64,000 bases of DNA, taken from the NCBI RefSeq assembly GCF_025766255.1, contig NW_026516706.1:1-64000 (forward strand), in the 5' to 3' direction. The stretch is from Zychaea mexicana. Lineage: Eukaryota > Mucoromycota > Mucoromycetes > Mucorales > Lichtheimiaceae. Positions 30,591-42,412 of this stretch are shown here, in pieces (positions within the stretch are counted from its first letter, which is position 1; each line of letters starts with the position of its first letter). The translations under genes were made by a program, and so were the position numbers. Below the pieces are notes generated by a model. It made no database searches, had not been told where the DNA came from, and was given only the letters and a program-made list of their open reading frames with translations.

Positions 30591-33500
30591 CTACAGTGTG
30601 TCAACGTTTCCATCAATCAGGTTGACCAGGTCTGACAAGTCGCGTAACAACTCAGCTTCAGTCGTGGGTCGCAACATAGCCATCATCAGCATCTGACGTA
30701 CAGCACTCATATCCAGCATTCGGTGAGCCATCTTTACAAGATATTCGTGAGGCATATCGCTATCATCACCACCACCGGGACCATCCATTTCACCAGGGCG
30801 ACGTCCAGACTGTTCGCCACAGATAAACTTGCGCACAAGCTCCATGCCTCGCTTTGTTACTACGACAAAATGCTGGTTACCGGTGTCAGCCAATGTGATG
30901 CAGAGCCGGAGAATCGTCATGGCAACAGTACGGTCGCTTTCAAACAGTGCTTCCTTGAGTTTCCGCTCGTCACCAGCTTCACCGAGAATGGCCACGATGC
31001 TGTATAATCCCATGATGGTATATTCAAGCGTTGCAAGCTGGCTTGCTGTCAGGTTGTATACGACTTTCCCGTCGAGGAAGAAAAAGTCTCGTCGGATAAG
31101 CGACGCCAGTTCTACCCAGATACCACGCAGTGCATCAATCGACGTTTTTGCCACCAATTTGGCAAATATTTTGCGATTTTCATAGTTGACTGTCACCTTA
31201 GCCCATATCTCTGCTGCCAGTAACGAATAATAGGTGTCTGGGCCATAGGTCAAAAAGTCGTATGTCAGCCGTACAAATGTGCCTGCCATGTCGGTCCGAC
31301 GCAGTGGCAGAATCATTGTAATGTTGGATAGGATGATGAGGATGCTCTTGCGAAAGTCTAGCGTGTCCATCCGTCGAACACCAATGTACCATGCTTCGTG
31401 TCCTGTAGTGTCCTTGCCTTCCATCTGTGCCACGTGTCGCGTGCTATCCATAATGCGAGCCATCAACGGAACAAAGCGTTCATGTTTAGCGAGATACTCC
31501 ATGTTATCAGGTGTGAAAGAAAGGTTGCGGAAAATGTTGAAAATGCATAGGCACCGCTCTCGTAAAGATAGCCATAAATCTGAGGTTGAGTCTTCTAGAT
31601 TCGGTATTAGGCTCTTCATTTCGTCTAGAGACATGTCGAATAGCTCGGCATACGTGAGATTATGCTGCTCGTCTTCAGATACGATCGGCTCGCGCGTAGG
31701 AATATCCGGGAAATCGCCCGTTACAAATCGCGTACATGTGCCAAAGATATCCTGCTCCATGTAATCCAATAGCACGTCCAGCATATCATCGCAATACATT
31801 AAGCCCAATCCGTGCTGTGTTGTGATGATGGTGAGGACATTGAGCGCGTTCGTCACTTCCATCTTCATACCGGATTTCAGTGACATGATGAGAGCATGTA
31901 TGTCAATAGTACCTGCATCATGACGACACATTATTGAGTATTTGCCGTAGTTTGTACAATGTGCCTATCATCATGTACTTGCTGTTGCTTACCAAGTTCG
32001 TTAAAATGTGGCATCATGGGTTTGATATCAAACTTGTCGAAATATTTCAGATCGACGCCACCATATGTTTCGACATTTCGTGTCTTGGGGATATACGATA
32101 TAGTTACTGTTGCGGTAGCGTTTTCCTTGTCGCCAGTAGCAGTTGGAGCAGGTGAACCGGCAGTTTCGCTTTTTATGCCAGGCGAAGGTTTAGGAGATGG
32201 CGTGTCTGTTTTGCTGATAGGATTAGCTGGATGACTAGCAGGAGATGGATTTGCTGGTGACTCTGACTTCACTGAATTTTGTGGTTGCGACTGTGAATGC
32301 TGTTGTGGAGGTTGTTGTGCTTGTGTTTCTACCTGGCGATGTTGTTGTAGAGGTGTAGATGCTGCGCTTCCAGGAGTCACAGAACGTCTGGGTGCCGGAG
32401 AAGCAGCATTCTTTTGCATAGGTGATTGTTGTGCGTAATTCATGACATTGGGATTGTAGTTTCCTTGTTGGGATGGTACCTGAGCATCCTTTACACCCTC
32501 GCCCTGGCCCATTTGCTGTATATCCCATAAATCATCGTTAATGATGTTCTTTTCAGCATGTATCCACAAGCATTATGCATGACTGAAAAACTGGATAGAA
32601 AAGCCGTACCTGAGGTGATGCTTGTGAGGGTATATGTCGATTATTTCCGGATGGTGAAGGTATATTTCCCTGCATCATTGCTTGTTGCTGTGCACTCATA
32701 TGTTGCATATAACGGCCCATTTGAGAGGGGATCACTCGATTCTGCCATCACCATCATGTCAGTAAAAATCAAAGAGCTCGCATACACACACATCACAGCG
32801 ATAAATCCATTCCATGATGTATATATTCTTACAATAGGTGTTCCAGGTCCGCCCATACTAGGTGTTTGTCCCTGAACTGGAGAAGATACAGATGTACCCA
32901 TTGGTGACGATGCTAATAGTGTTACACAAAGATCAGCACATTATTTCTATCTCCATAACCCATAGCATATACTCAACAATTCACTCACCAGCAAAATCAT
33001 TAGGCATTCGATTGCTTCCAACCTGTGGACTACCTCCAATAACAGGTGAGCCTTGGAAATGTGCATTGTTCAACGCGGGAGACTGGCTAGGGGATTGACG
33101 TACTATATAACAATCACAACCCCACATAGTAAGTTTTCCGTCCATTTGTCCTTACACCCTCTCTGCCACCCTTTTCATCAGGGCTGTCCTACCTCTATTC
33201 ATTGCCATTTGTTGTTGCTGTTGTTGTTGCTGCTGCTGCTGGAACAGTAAACTTTGCGGTGTGTTGGGCGACATCATATCACCAGGTTGAAACATTCCTC
33301 TGTTTTGCTGTTGCTGCAACTGGTTTTGCAAAGCTAGCAAGATTAGAGAAAACAACAGAATGTCAGTATTTAAAAAGCATGAAGAACGAGAAACGACGCG
33401 TTTTTACCGTTGTTGTCGTTTAAAATGCTTATTTAGTTTAATCTCTTAGTTCATTACCTCCATTAGATGCGTTAGCAGGGAACGGGCCCATATTCTGTGG

Positions 33501-33998
33501 TGACGAATAAAGACCATGTTGTTGCTGTTGGGCTGACGAATGCTGCTGCTGCTGTTGTTGTTGTTGTTGTTGCTGTAATAACTGCTGTTGGTTCAAGTTA
33601 TGTAAATTCGCTGCTTGTGGCATTTGAGCTAGCAGCTGCTGTTGCTGTTGGGTGGTCATTTGGCCAAGGAATGGATTCATGCCCATTAGATCAGTCTGAT
33701 CAAATTGGCTCAAGTCGCCAGCAGTATTAGCACCAGGACCACCACCACCACCACCGGCTTGAGGTGCAAACGCCATAGACCCAAGATTTGGTGTACCACT
33801 GAAATTCATGTTGCCCATGGCGGCAGCTGCTGCGGCTGCATTATACTGTAGCGATGGATCGTTCGATTGCTGTTGTTGTTGCTGCTGCTGCTGCTGCTGT
33901 TGCTGTTGAAGCGCCATCATCATCCGGGTATTTACAGCTTGTTGTTGATTAGACATTGGCATGCCTTGTTGGGCAGCCGTAAAATATTTGGGGTCCAT
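30591..33998 (-). CDS. SWI1: SWI/SNF chromatin-remodelling subunit Swi1-like, no ARID seen
   Basis: Seven exons (33998-33458, 33333-33193, 33102-32989, 32912-32833, 32741-32610, 32548-31993, 31912-30591) join in phase to 961 residues. The first half is low complexity with several poly-Gln tracts and Ser/Pro/Thr regions. A fungal Swi1 signature follows (NVETYGGVDLKYFDKFDIKP, then FNELGTIDIHALIMSLKSGM and TNALNVLTIITTQHG). The last 440 residues form an all-helical repeat domain (LSLRERCLCIFNIFRNLSF, FRKSILIILSNITMILPL, YYSLLAAEIWAKVTVNYENR). Yeast Swi1 also has an ARID DNA-binding domain before this region. None is visible in any exon or intron here. Nuclear; expected to work within SWI/SNF at promoters. 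Confidence 0.85.
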
Positions 33999-36892
33999 TG
34001 CTCGTTAATGTTGTATGTAGTATAATCGAGCACTGAATAGGAAAAGAGACACAAAGAGATTGAAGAGAGTTTAAAGCGTGGGTGTGTTGGAGGATGTGGG
34101 GATCTATGCAATTAATGTGAAAAAAAAAAGAAGGAAGTTCAGGACCAAAATGAACGGCTTTCTGTTCGCGGAGATCGTTTGTGCGAAGGGAATCAGGTAG
34201 AGTTAGGCGTTTTCTTTTTTTCATACCGTTTTCCTCCTTTTTTTAAATATACAGCTGGTTCAACAAGTGACAAGATTGATGACAAGTTACGATTTAAACG
34301 GGGACTACGACCTAGTTAGCTTTGGAAACGTCAAACGAAGTTGGCGAATACGTGTTATATTGATGTACCCTGTATTAGAGGAAAACTCCGTTGCAGGTTT
34401 TTTTTCTCGTTTGCTGGCAACTAGCGCCTGATAGTCGGTTGAAGCAAATATTGTCCAATTTATTTATAACATATCGAAGAAGCTTTACTATATGTCTTAA
34501 TAATCTAGTAACTCGCTATGGAGGCTGAAAGGTGCTGTGTTTATATGGTCACACATGGCAAGTGTAAAAGGGATGTGAAAGTGTAAAAGGTGAATCCGAG
34601 TTCATCATGTGGATAATAGTATAAGACTGTAATGTAGGAGCAATCGTATTAAGTCTTCACTTGACGTTGTAAATCGTATAAGTGCTTCTCGATAAGCGCC
34701 TACTATAATATGTTGACATCACTCTTATGCACTACTGACATATAAAATATCACGCAATTAAACTGAGCGACCTAGATACAGTAACACGTAGTATATGCAA
34801 GTCAGGTACAGCATCAGATGTCAAGGTACACGATGCGAAATGCAATGATAATACAGTGATAATTCTATACTTAATTAATTCTCCTCGTCTGTCACTTTAT
34901 CTTGAAAAAAATTAAATCATCAACTTCCGTTGTAAACGCTATCGCTCTATTCGCTGCTCTACATAAATAGGTTGAAAAATGAGACTCAAGATAACTCTTT
35001 GTTTTGCCGTGTACTGCAGCAATCGTTGCTTTCCGACAATGGTACTTGTTGGATACTGTAGCATCCAAAGTATTGGAGTTGAGGATGAAAACTACTTGGT
35101 ATCCACTTGCTGCATCAATGTTTGTTTTAAAATTTAGCACGAAAACATCAATAATTAAGGACATAAATGTGAAATATGATCATATTGTTTGCGAAAGTCG
35201 CAAAGTTAAAAGTTACCTATACTCGACAGTAAAAACGATGGGATGGTGGGCACAAAAACTCTTTACCAGCTTTATCAAGTAACAATATAAAGTGAACCGC
35301 CTAAGGTTAGTATGTATATAGTAATATAAGAACAACCTGTATATCGTACATTGCTTTTTAATCCTTACATGTGTAGTTCAGTTACATAGTAGTGTACGGT
35401 TACATGATTCCTTACTCCTATACAGTGATGCAACTTTGTATTAAAAACGCTGTGTAACAAGCGACTGGCTTTAACGCAATACATCAATGATGTGTAGTAT
35501 ATGCATACCGATGGCAGACTTTGATAGTATAGACGCTTATTGTAAACGTCCAATCGCCAGTTTTTATATTAAAGGAGAATGTGAACACACGCAGAGCCAA
35601 GTTCCTTCGGTAGCAGTAGTACCCAGATAAGAGTGCCATGCCAATCAATACATCAGCAGTTTCTACAATAGCAAAAGTGTAAGCGAAGTGATTGGGGAAG
35701 TTTTTAAGAAATAATAATCTACTCTTAAACAAACTCGCTGCCAAAGGAAGGGCTTGGCGGTTTGCTGTCTGAATGATAGTCAAGAAGGAGACCGCACTTG
35801 TTGCGATAATGGCTCGGAGCGAAATGAGAAAGGGCGCCTGGTAGGATGGTGAACAATGAAATTATATAGAGGCTTAACATACTCCTTTTGCAACTAACAT
35901 ACAGCTTAGTATATTTTAGCGGGGCTGTATATAATAATGTTGGTCAAAAAAAAAGTTGTTCCCTTTCTTTCGTTCTTTCCTCGATAACTATTTCCTCGCC
36001 TTTCAACCAGTGCTATCAATGGACGCTCGTCCCTTCGTGCACGTCACGCCATAAAAGGTTGGCTTGGGCATATTGCAATGGAATAGGCGTAAAACAGCGA
36101 ACGGTGCGCGAATATGTACTGTGCTTGTTATAAATCCCTAATGAAGCCATCCTGAGAGCACAAACTACCTTACTTACTAATGCAACAGCATGAGTTGTAA
36201 TTTCGTTTAAATGATATTAATGTATGTACTCAATCACATCATGAAACTGTCTTACGAGACTGTCCACCACACAACACCCACACGGATCGCTTTTTGTTGC
36301 GGCCATATATCATCATTTTTACAGTGTGCCTTGTTGGACTAACACCCTTATTACCAGATGCACAATCTGCACGATTCTCACAAATATTTTCGGTACTGTA
36401 ACAATGTCTCGATTATTAATGATATTGAGAAAACAACCTTTTGTGACGCCATGTACTTTCAACAATAAGCATTGTATGCTGGTTAGTTTCCACTTTGGGG
36501 TGATTCAATGCTGTATTTTCTGGGCATACACTGAGTGTATGTTTGTATATGGAAACGAGTGCTACAGTGCATCACGAAGATGGTCTTCCTATACGTGAAA
36601 AAAGACACATGCGCTTTTTATATTAAGAATAAGAAATCACAAGAGATGCAGATGCACTAAAAAAGAAAAAGGGGGAAAACAGATGATTATAGCTACAAAC
36701 AGTGTTGAAAAAATGCGAAGAACAGATATATACTGATCTGCTCTTGCCATGAAGTGAGGGTAAGAGGAACTGAAGGGCAAAGTGATATATGATATATACA
36801 GGATATTTCTTTTGTATGATGTGATTTTGTTTTACAATTACGAGAATGGGGGAGAAAGAGTGATATGAAATAGGGAAAGATGCAAATTATTA
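33999..36892. other. 2.9-kb intergenic region, no gene supported
   Basis: Upstream flank of SWI1 followed by AT-rich DNA with only short, unbiased frames, then the 3' flank of BRF1. No RNA gene recognised. Confidence 0.4.
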
Positions 36893-39599
36893 TTAGTCGT
36901 CATCATAATCGTAGTAGTCGTCATCCGCGCCCATGTCGGTCCAGCCCATTCGCCGTCGACCTTCAAGCATCATGCGCTCATCATCAGCCATATCATCCAA
37001 ATCAATATCATCGTCGTCGTCGTCTTCATGGTTGCCATCGTCATCGTCGTCTTCACCCACTGATGTTTTGGTAGCAGATTGTAGGTCGTTTTCTTTTCCT
37101 ACTTTCTGCTTTTTGGATGTGCCATTATCGCCCGACTCCTCAACCACTTCGTATGCGGAATAATCGCCCGTGTCTTCATCAATGTTAGCTTCGCGCAGGA
37201 CTTCTTTAAGCTTATCAATTTCCTTGATCTTCTCAATCGCTTCCGGTGTTTCAAACATGCCATCAAAAACTGCTTGGTTGATCTTTTTAGAGAACTTTTT
37301 GGTCGTCAATAACTGTTTTGCTGCTTCGGCGGGTGTAGATGCTGGCGCGAGTTTGCGTTTCTTTTGTCCTCTCTGTATATTTGAAAACACAAAAAACAAC
37401 AGTAAGTCAGTTATTTGTCCCTGTTGTGTCCTTATATTTGTGTGCTTTTTACATAATAGTGATAACTCGAGCGACTTACATTGCGTTTGACAAAGATACC
37501 ATTCCGTCGATCCATTTCAATCTTTTGGAGCTTGGCTTTCATCTCTTCCAAATAATCCTTGTTGGCATCGTACCAAATACGGGTCTTGATCTTGACTTCC
37601 ATAGGGTTTAGAATCATGGCTTCAATTTCTTCGTCGTCCACATCTGATAGATTTTCGTTCTCTTGAGCTTTCTCCCTGGCTGCCTTTTCTGTAGTCTCTT
37701 TTTCTGTTTGATAGTTCAAGCATTATAGCATGAGCGTATGTGCTAGTTTCTCGTAATCTCACTAACTCCTGCTTCTCTTTTTTTAACGAGGAAATTGCTC
37801 GTCCTTACCATAAGCTTCTGATTCTTTGATAAACGAATTATCCTTCATCCATTCGTCCATCTCCGCACCCAGCTTTTGGGCCTCTTTTTGCAGCGCTGGA
37901 TTGACAAGGGTAGCCTGCGAACCATCATTGTCCACCAGTGTCGCTTGGGTATCATCTTCATCAGCAAGTGCACTGGTATGCCGGAATTGCGCTGCTGATG
38001 CGGGGGGAGTAGGTGCTGTCGATACGCTCATGTCGTCGTGAGATATGACACTCATAGCCGCTGGACTTGCTGCAACAACAGTCGGTTTTCGCCGTAATGA
38101 CTGTACAGATTCTGCATCCGAGCCATCTTCCTCGTCCTTCTTTGCTTCGACCTCCTCTTCTTCTTTTTCACTTTCTTCGTTATCGCTTCCGCCCTCTGTG
38201 CGTTTTTTGACTCCTTCTTGTTCTTTTCGTGCTTTGAGGAATGCCGGCGGATCAGCTTCGGTTTCGAGCCACATGTTACGGAAATCACGCACTGACAGGT
38301 TGGCGGATTCCGTTTGTTTAAACTCTTTTAATCTAATAATGTTGTCAATATCAAAATTTTTCCCAGTCCGCTTTAATGGAAAAGTGAGCTAATATATTAA
38401 TTTTACCTGCTGTGGATCGTGATCTCTGCTACCTTGACAATATAAATCATTTCACGTGTGGTGCGTCGAAAACCGTTTATACGAGCCGCCATCAATAAAC
38501 AAGCGCCACAAATACCAGCCGGTCGACGACCCGTTCGAATCCAATCACGATCCATTCGTTGTACTAAACGAACTGCATCATGTGCTACGCGCTGAGTGTA
38601 TTCGCCAAAATCGAGTGCTGCTGCGAAACGTGATATGTAGATGGATGGATCGATTAAGGGTAACTTAAGGTTGAGTGTACGGACGAGTTTAAGGAATGTC
38701 GAGCCCAGAACAAAAACATTGGCCTAATGATGGTTTCATGATCCAGTTAGCACCTTCTCCAGGATGTATGTCACACTCTCTCCATCCCTCCCTTCTTTAT
38801 CAATAAACAATCCACTTGCCTGAAGCAAGTCTGAGAAATCGATCAACATCTGTGAGCTTTTTTCGTTACGGCAGACAATGTATAAGCAGACAGCAGCAAC
38901 GTGTTCAGATTTGCGGCCTCTGGTGAATCGATTGACAACAGCCAGATTGTAATAGCGTTGAGCAGATTCGCGATAACGTTCAGGAAGATGCAAGGCATAT
39001 GCTAGTCGGGCAATTTTACTGCGACCTAAATTACCATTGTTAGCATACACGAGTTAGTTCTATTGCTCTCTGGTGCATGTATTTCCAAACTACTTGGTAC
39101 TATCCACTAACCATTGTCCATGGCCTGTTCCTGGCCTTCTTTACCACGACCACGACCAAATGGACCACCACCAGAGATACGTCCTGCAACAAAAAATAAA
39201 CAATCGATCCGTTAACATGATATATCACTTTGCCATTGCTCGTCGTCAATAAAATAATCTCATTTTTACCAGAGTCACCAGCGAATGAACCAGACAAGAC
39301 TGTTTTGCCACCACTAATCTCTTGGAAAGTGATTTCTGATACAATGGTATTTTCTTCGAGCACCTACCCATTCGTTTTTATTCAATCAAGTATAAAAGTT
39401 TATATGTGAGCTTTTTCATAAGCTTTTTTTTTGTTTCTGTTTGTGTCTCTGCGAAAACCGCGATCGCATATCCAGGGAAGGAGGAAACGATATAATGGAA
39501 ATAACGGTTGGTGATAATTACCTCACCACAGCCCACACAGACAATGGTGCCTGAGGCGGTGTCTGTTTCTGTTTTGCTTGATCCACACCGACAGCGCAT
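36893..39599 (-). CDS. BRF1: TFIIIB subunit Brf1
   Basis: The N-terminus is a TFIIB-type zinc ribbon (MRCRCGSSKTETDTASGTIVCVGCG; four Cys ligands). A linker (VLEENTIVSEITFQE, GPFGRGRGKEGQEQAMDNG) leads to two cyclin folds (RSKIARLAYALHLPERYRES, VAAVCLYIVCRNEKSSQMLI; then ANVFVLGSTFLKLVRTLNLK, GRRPAGICGACLLMAARING). The C-terminal part contains the Brf1 TBP-binding block (EIEAMILNPMEVKIKTRIWY, KMEMDRRNG-like KIEMDRRNGIFVKRN) and ends in a long Asp/Glu tail. Brf1 bridges TBP and Pol III at tRNA and 5S genes. One intron (38819-38724) uses a GC-AG boundary. The protein is of usual size and all core elements are present. Confidence 0.92.
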
Positions 39600-40512
39600 G
39601 GTGGAAAAGAAGAATGGGTTTAAAGTTTGTTTTGTGTCTATGTGTTATGCCAGAAAAATTAGGCAAAGAGGACCTTTTCCCAATACCGGACTCTGGGGAG
39701 GACAATTTAGTCCCCAAATGTGAGTCACGGAAATTTGTGTGTTGGGAAAACGAATCGAAAGCCTGCAGGACTCATTTCGGTCAAGGCGGATGACTTTCCT
39801 GAGCATTCTCGAGCGGTCGTAGGTTCGATTCCTGCTGCTTGGTAAAGCCTATTATGCAGTGATCTCAATGAACAATATGCATAGCCATCCCTTATGATTC
39901 ATTGGGTCATTGTAGCACACCGGTGTGCCTTGGTCCTTTCATTTTTCAAGTTATTTCTGATATATCGCCGACAATTGGTCCCGTTTGGCAAACAAAGCCT
40001 ACCATACCGAGTTTCTGAAACACACTGTATAATTGTCCAGACAGTCTTTTATGAAACAAATGGCATTTACCATGCAAGAGCCCTCCAGCCTGTCAGTGGG
40101 CCATAAATAGCACGAGTGAGAAATGGATATGATTTTGTAAGGATATTGGACGTCATATACACCAGAGTTTACGTATCTTGTCGTTCTTGGTGCTTTTCTT
40201 GAGCTCGTGGTTCTCTATAGCAACACACCCTTCCATAGCAACATGATATCTTCATAGCAACCATCAAGTCACCCATACTTTCACAGACCCGCTCAAAGGA
40301 AAAAGAGAAAGCAGTATATATCCACATTAAAAAATATGCTAGTAAATTATGCACATCAATTTGAATACAGAAATGGAAGAAATGATGTGTGATGTTATAA
40401 GAGAAAAAAAAAGTACGGTAGAAAAAGTTACGTTTGTGGATGTAAAGAAAAAAATATAGACAACATTACAAAACCAATAAGGGGCGTGTGGATCGATTTA
40501 TAAAGAAAGTTA
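39600..40512. other. Intergenic; isolated tRNA-like B-box
   Basis: Lies between the BRF1 start and the MCM1-like stop. GGTTCGATTCC at 39822-39832 with pairing GTAGG/CCTGC resembles a tRNA T-arm, and TCAAGGCGGA just upstream resembles a serine-type D-arm, but no matching acceptor or anticodon stem was found. Otherwise featureless. Confidence 0.3.
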
Positions 40513-41472
40513 TTATCTTGGAATAGCACCTCCTGAATCCGGTCGTTGCTGTTGTTGAAGATACGCAGGATATCCGAATGATGATGGAGCGTTCGAAGAT
40601 GTAGAAGATGGAGGAGGAGGAGGAGGAGCAGCCGCTGCCAAACCACCGTACGCCTATGATGGATTCATAAATGCTTCTGGTTTTCTGCAGGGTCTCCAAC
40701 AACAACAACAACAACAACAACAGCTCCCTCCTACTCTAAAAGATACTTACCCGAGTATTATCCTTGTCTGCTGCCGGCTGGTGCTGCTGCATACGTGACA
40801 TGGATGTGGATGGTTCGTTTGTGCCATTATCCATTGTGTCGGGAGCATTCAAGCACGACTGGATCAGGTTCTTGCCTTCGGGCTTTGTGACCAGGGGCTG
40901 GAGTTTCGGCGTGGTGAAGGTGTACACCAAGCCTGTTTCAGATACCACCAATAGCAGCACTTGGGTACCGGTCAACGTGCTTAATTCATATGCCTGTTTA
41001 AATTTAGGACACAAGATATTAATAATTCAATCTTAGAGCATAAGGAGGGATGAAAAGGAGCATCCATTATAACAAGCATGATGATGATTATGAGGGTTGA
41101 TGCGAAAAGCAACCCTTGGTGACTCGTAGCAGTAGCAATAGTAGTACACATGCTTACCTTCTTCATGATGCCTGCCTTACGCTTTGAAAACGTGATATGA
41201 CGTCGCGACTTGTCTTCGATATATTCGATCTTAATTTTACGTCGTCCGCTTCGCTTGTTTCCAGGTTTACTGCTATCATCGTCTGAATCGTCGTCAATAT
41301 CTTCCTTGTCGTTGTTATTGTTGGAAGTAGTGGTAGCTTGTACTGCTGCTGCTGCTGCTGCGGCAGCCGCTGCAGCCTGTTGTTGCTGTTGCTGTTGTTG
41401 CTGCTGTTGCTGCTGTTGGGCAAGCAAGTAAGCTTGTTGTGGAGGTTGGTAGTAGTTGGAAGGTTGCTGCAT
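40513..41472 (-). CDS. MCM1: SRF/MCM1-type MADS-box transcription factor
   Basis: Three in-phase exons (41472-41158, 40993-40751, 40653-40513) encode 232 residues. After a poly-Gln/poly-Ala N-terminus and an acidic stretch comes a near-perfect SRF-type MADS box (RRKIKIEYIEDKSRRHITFS, KRKAGIMKK then AYELSTLTGTQVLLLVVSET), followed by the SAM extension typical of Mcm1/SRF (GLVYTFTTPKLQPLVTKPEG, NLIQSCLNAPD). The tail is Pro/Ser/Gln-rich. It should bind CArG-type P-boxes as a dimer and recruit partner regulators for cell-cycle or mating-type control. The first intron falls inside the MADS helix, between KK and AYELS. A long (CTA/TAG)n-rich stretch lies just upstream of the start. Assignment is confident. 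Confidence 0.93.
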
Positions 41473-42084
41473 GATTTTTCTTACGTAAAAGTTGGCCTAA
41501 GCGCACGCGCAGGTTTATATGTATATAGAATAAGAGTAGTAGTGGTGGTGGTGGTGGTAGTAGTAGTAGAGCTGTGATATAAAAGGTAGTTGCAAAGAAG
41601 AAACAGTGCAGAAGAAAAAGAGGGAAAGAAGAGAGATGATAGAATGCCTCGATTTGGGGATCGTCTTTGCCTTTTTTCGCTTGGGTTGACCCTTTTTTTA
41701 GGCTTTTGGATGGTGTTTACTCTTTGATTGCTCAACTATTGTTCAAGGTACACCGAGAAAGAAAGAGGGAGCAGCGCCAAAAATAGGAGACAGCGATGTG
41801 TGTATTTGAAAGAGAAAAGGGTAAGAAGAGAGAAAAGGGAAAGAGAACAGGAGGAAAAAGGTAAAAAGAAAGAGAGCTCGGCACTTCAAAAAAAAAAAGG
41901 AGACAACAACAACAAAGTGTGTGGATCGAGCTTTCTTTTTTTTTTTCTCATAACACGGTATGCGCTGATGGTGGCACAAGGAAACGTGATTTCCACAGTC
42001 TTTGCTTCCATTACACTACTACTACTACTACTACTACTACTACATGGGGACCATACAGTTGCTAATACTACCAAGCACCCACTA
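41473..42084. other. Intergenic: MCM1-like 5' flank and SKN7 3' flank
   Basis: Contains GTG/GTA trinucleotide runs near 41537-41570, a purine-rich tract near 41757-41880 that may be the MCM1-like leader on the opposite strand, and (CTA)n near 42017-42042. Confidence 0.45.
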
Positions 42085-42368
42085 TCATCGCTCCACTCTT
42101 GGCTTCTTCTTGGTCAGTTCTTCCTGTTGTTGCTGTTGTTGCGAGTGGAGTTGATGATGGTATGCTAGTGATGCAGAGGATGCTGATAGTAATGACAATG
42201 TTGCTGGTGATGATGATGTGGTTGGGGTCGCAGATGATGATGTTGTTGTTGGATGATAATAATGTTGGATAGCAGGATAGTTCACACCGAAATCTTGTGG
42301 AGGTGGTGGCGGTATCATTGCTAACTGATGCTGTTGTGTTGTTGACACTACAAGTGCTGCTGCTTCAT

Positions 42369-42412
<44 letters not shown>

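Noticed and set aside
39740..39850. Possible tRNA gene (B-box GGTTCGATTCC, serine-like D-arm)
   Set aside because: T-arm pairs well, but no acceptor-stem partner for TGCTTGG and no convincing anticodon stem; at most a tRNA fossil.
41163..41577. Poly-Cys and poly-Leu frames opposite the MADS-box gene
   Set aside because: Reverse readings of its poly-Gln/poly-Ala codons.
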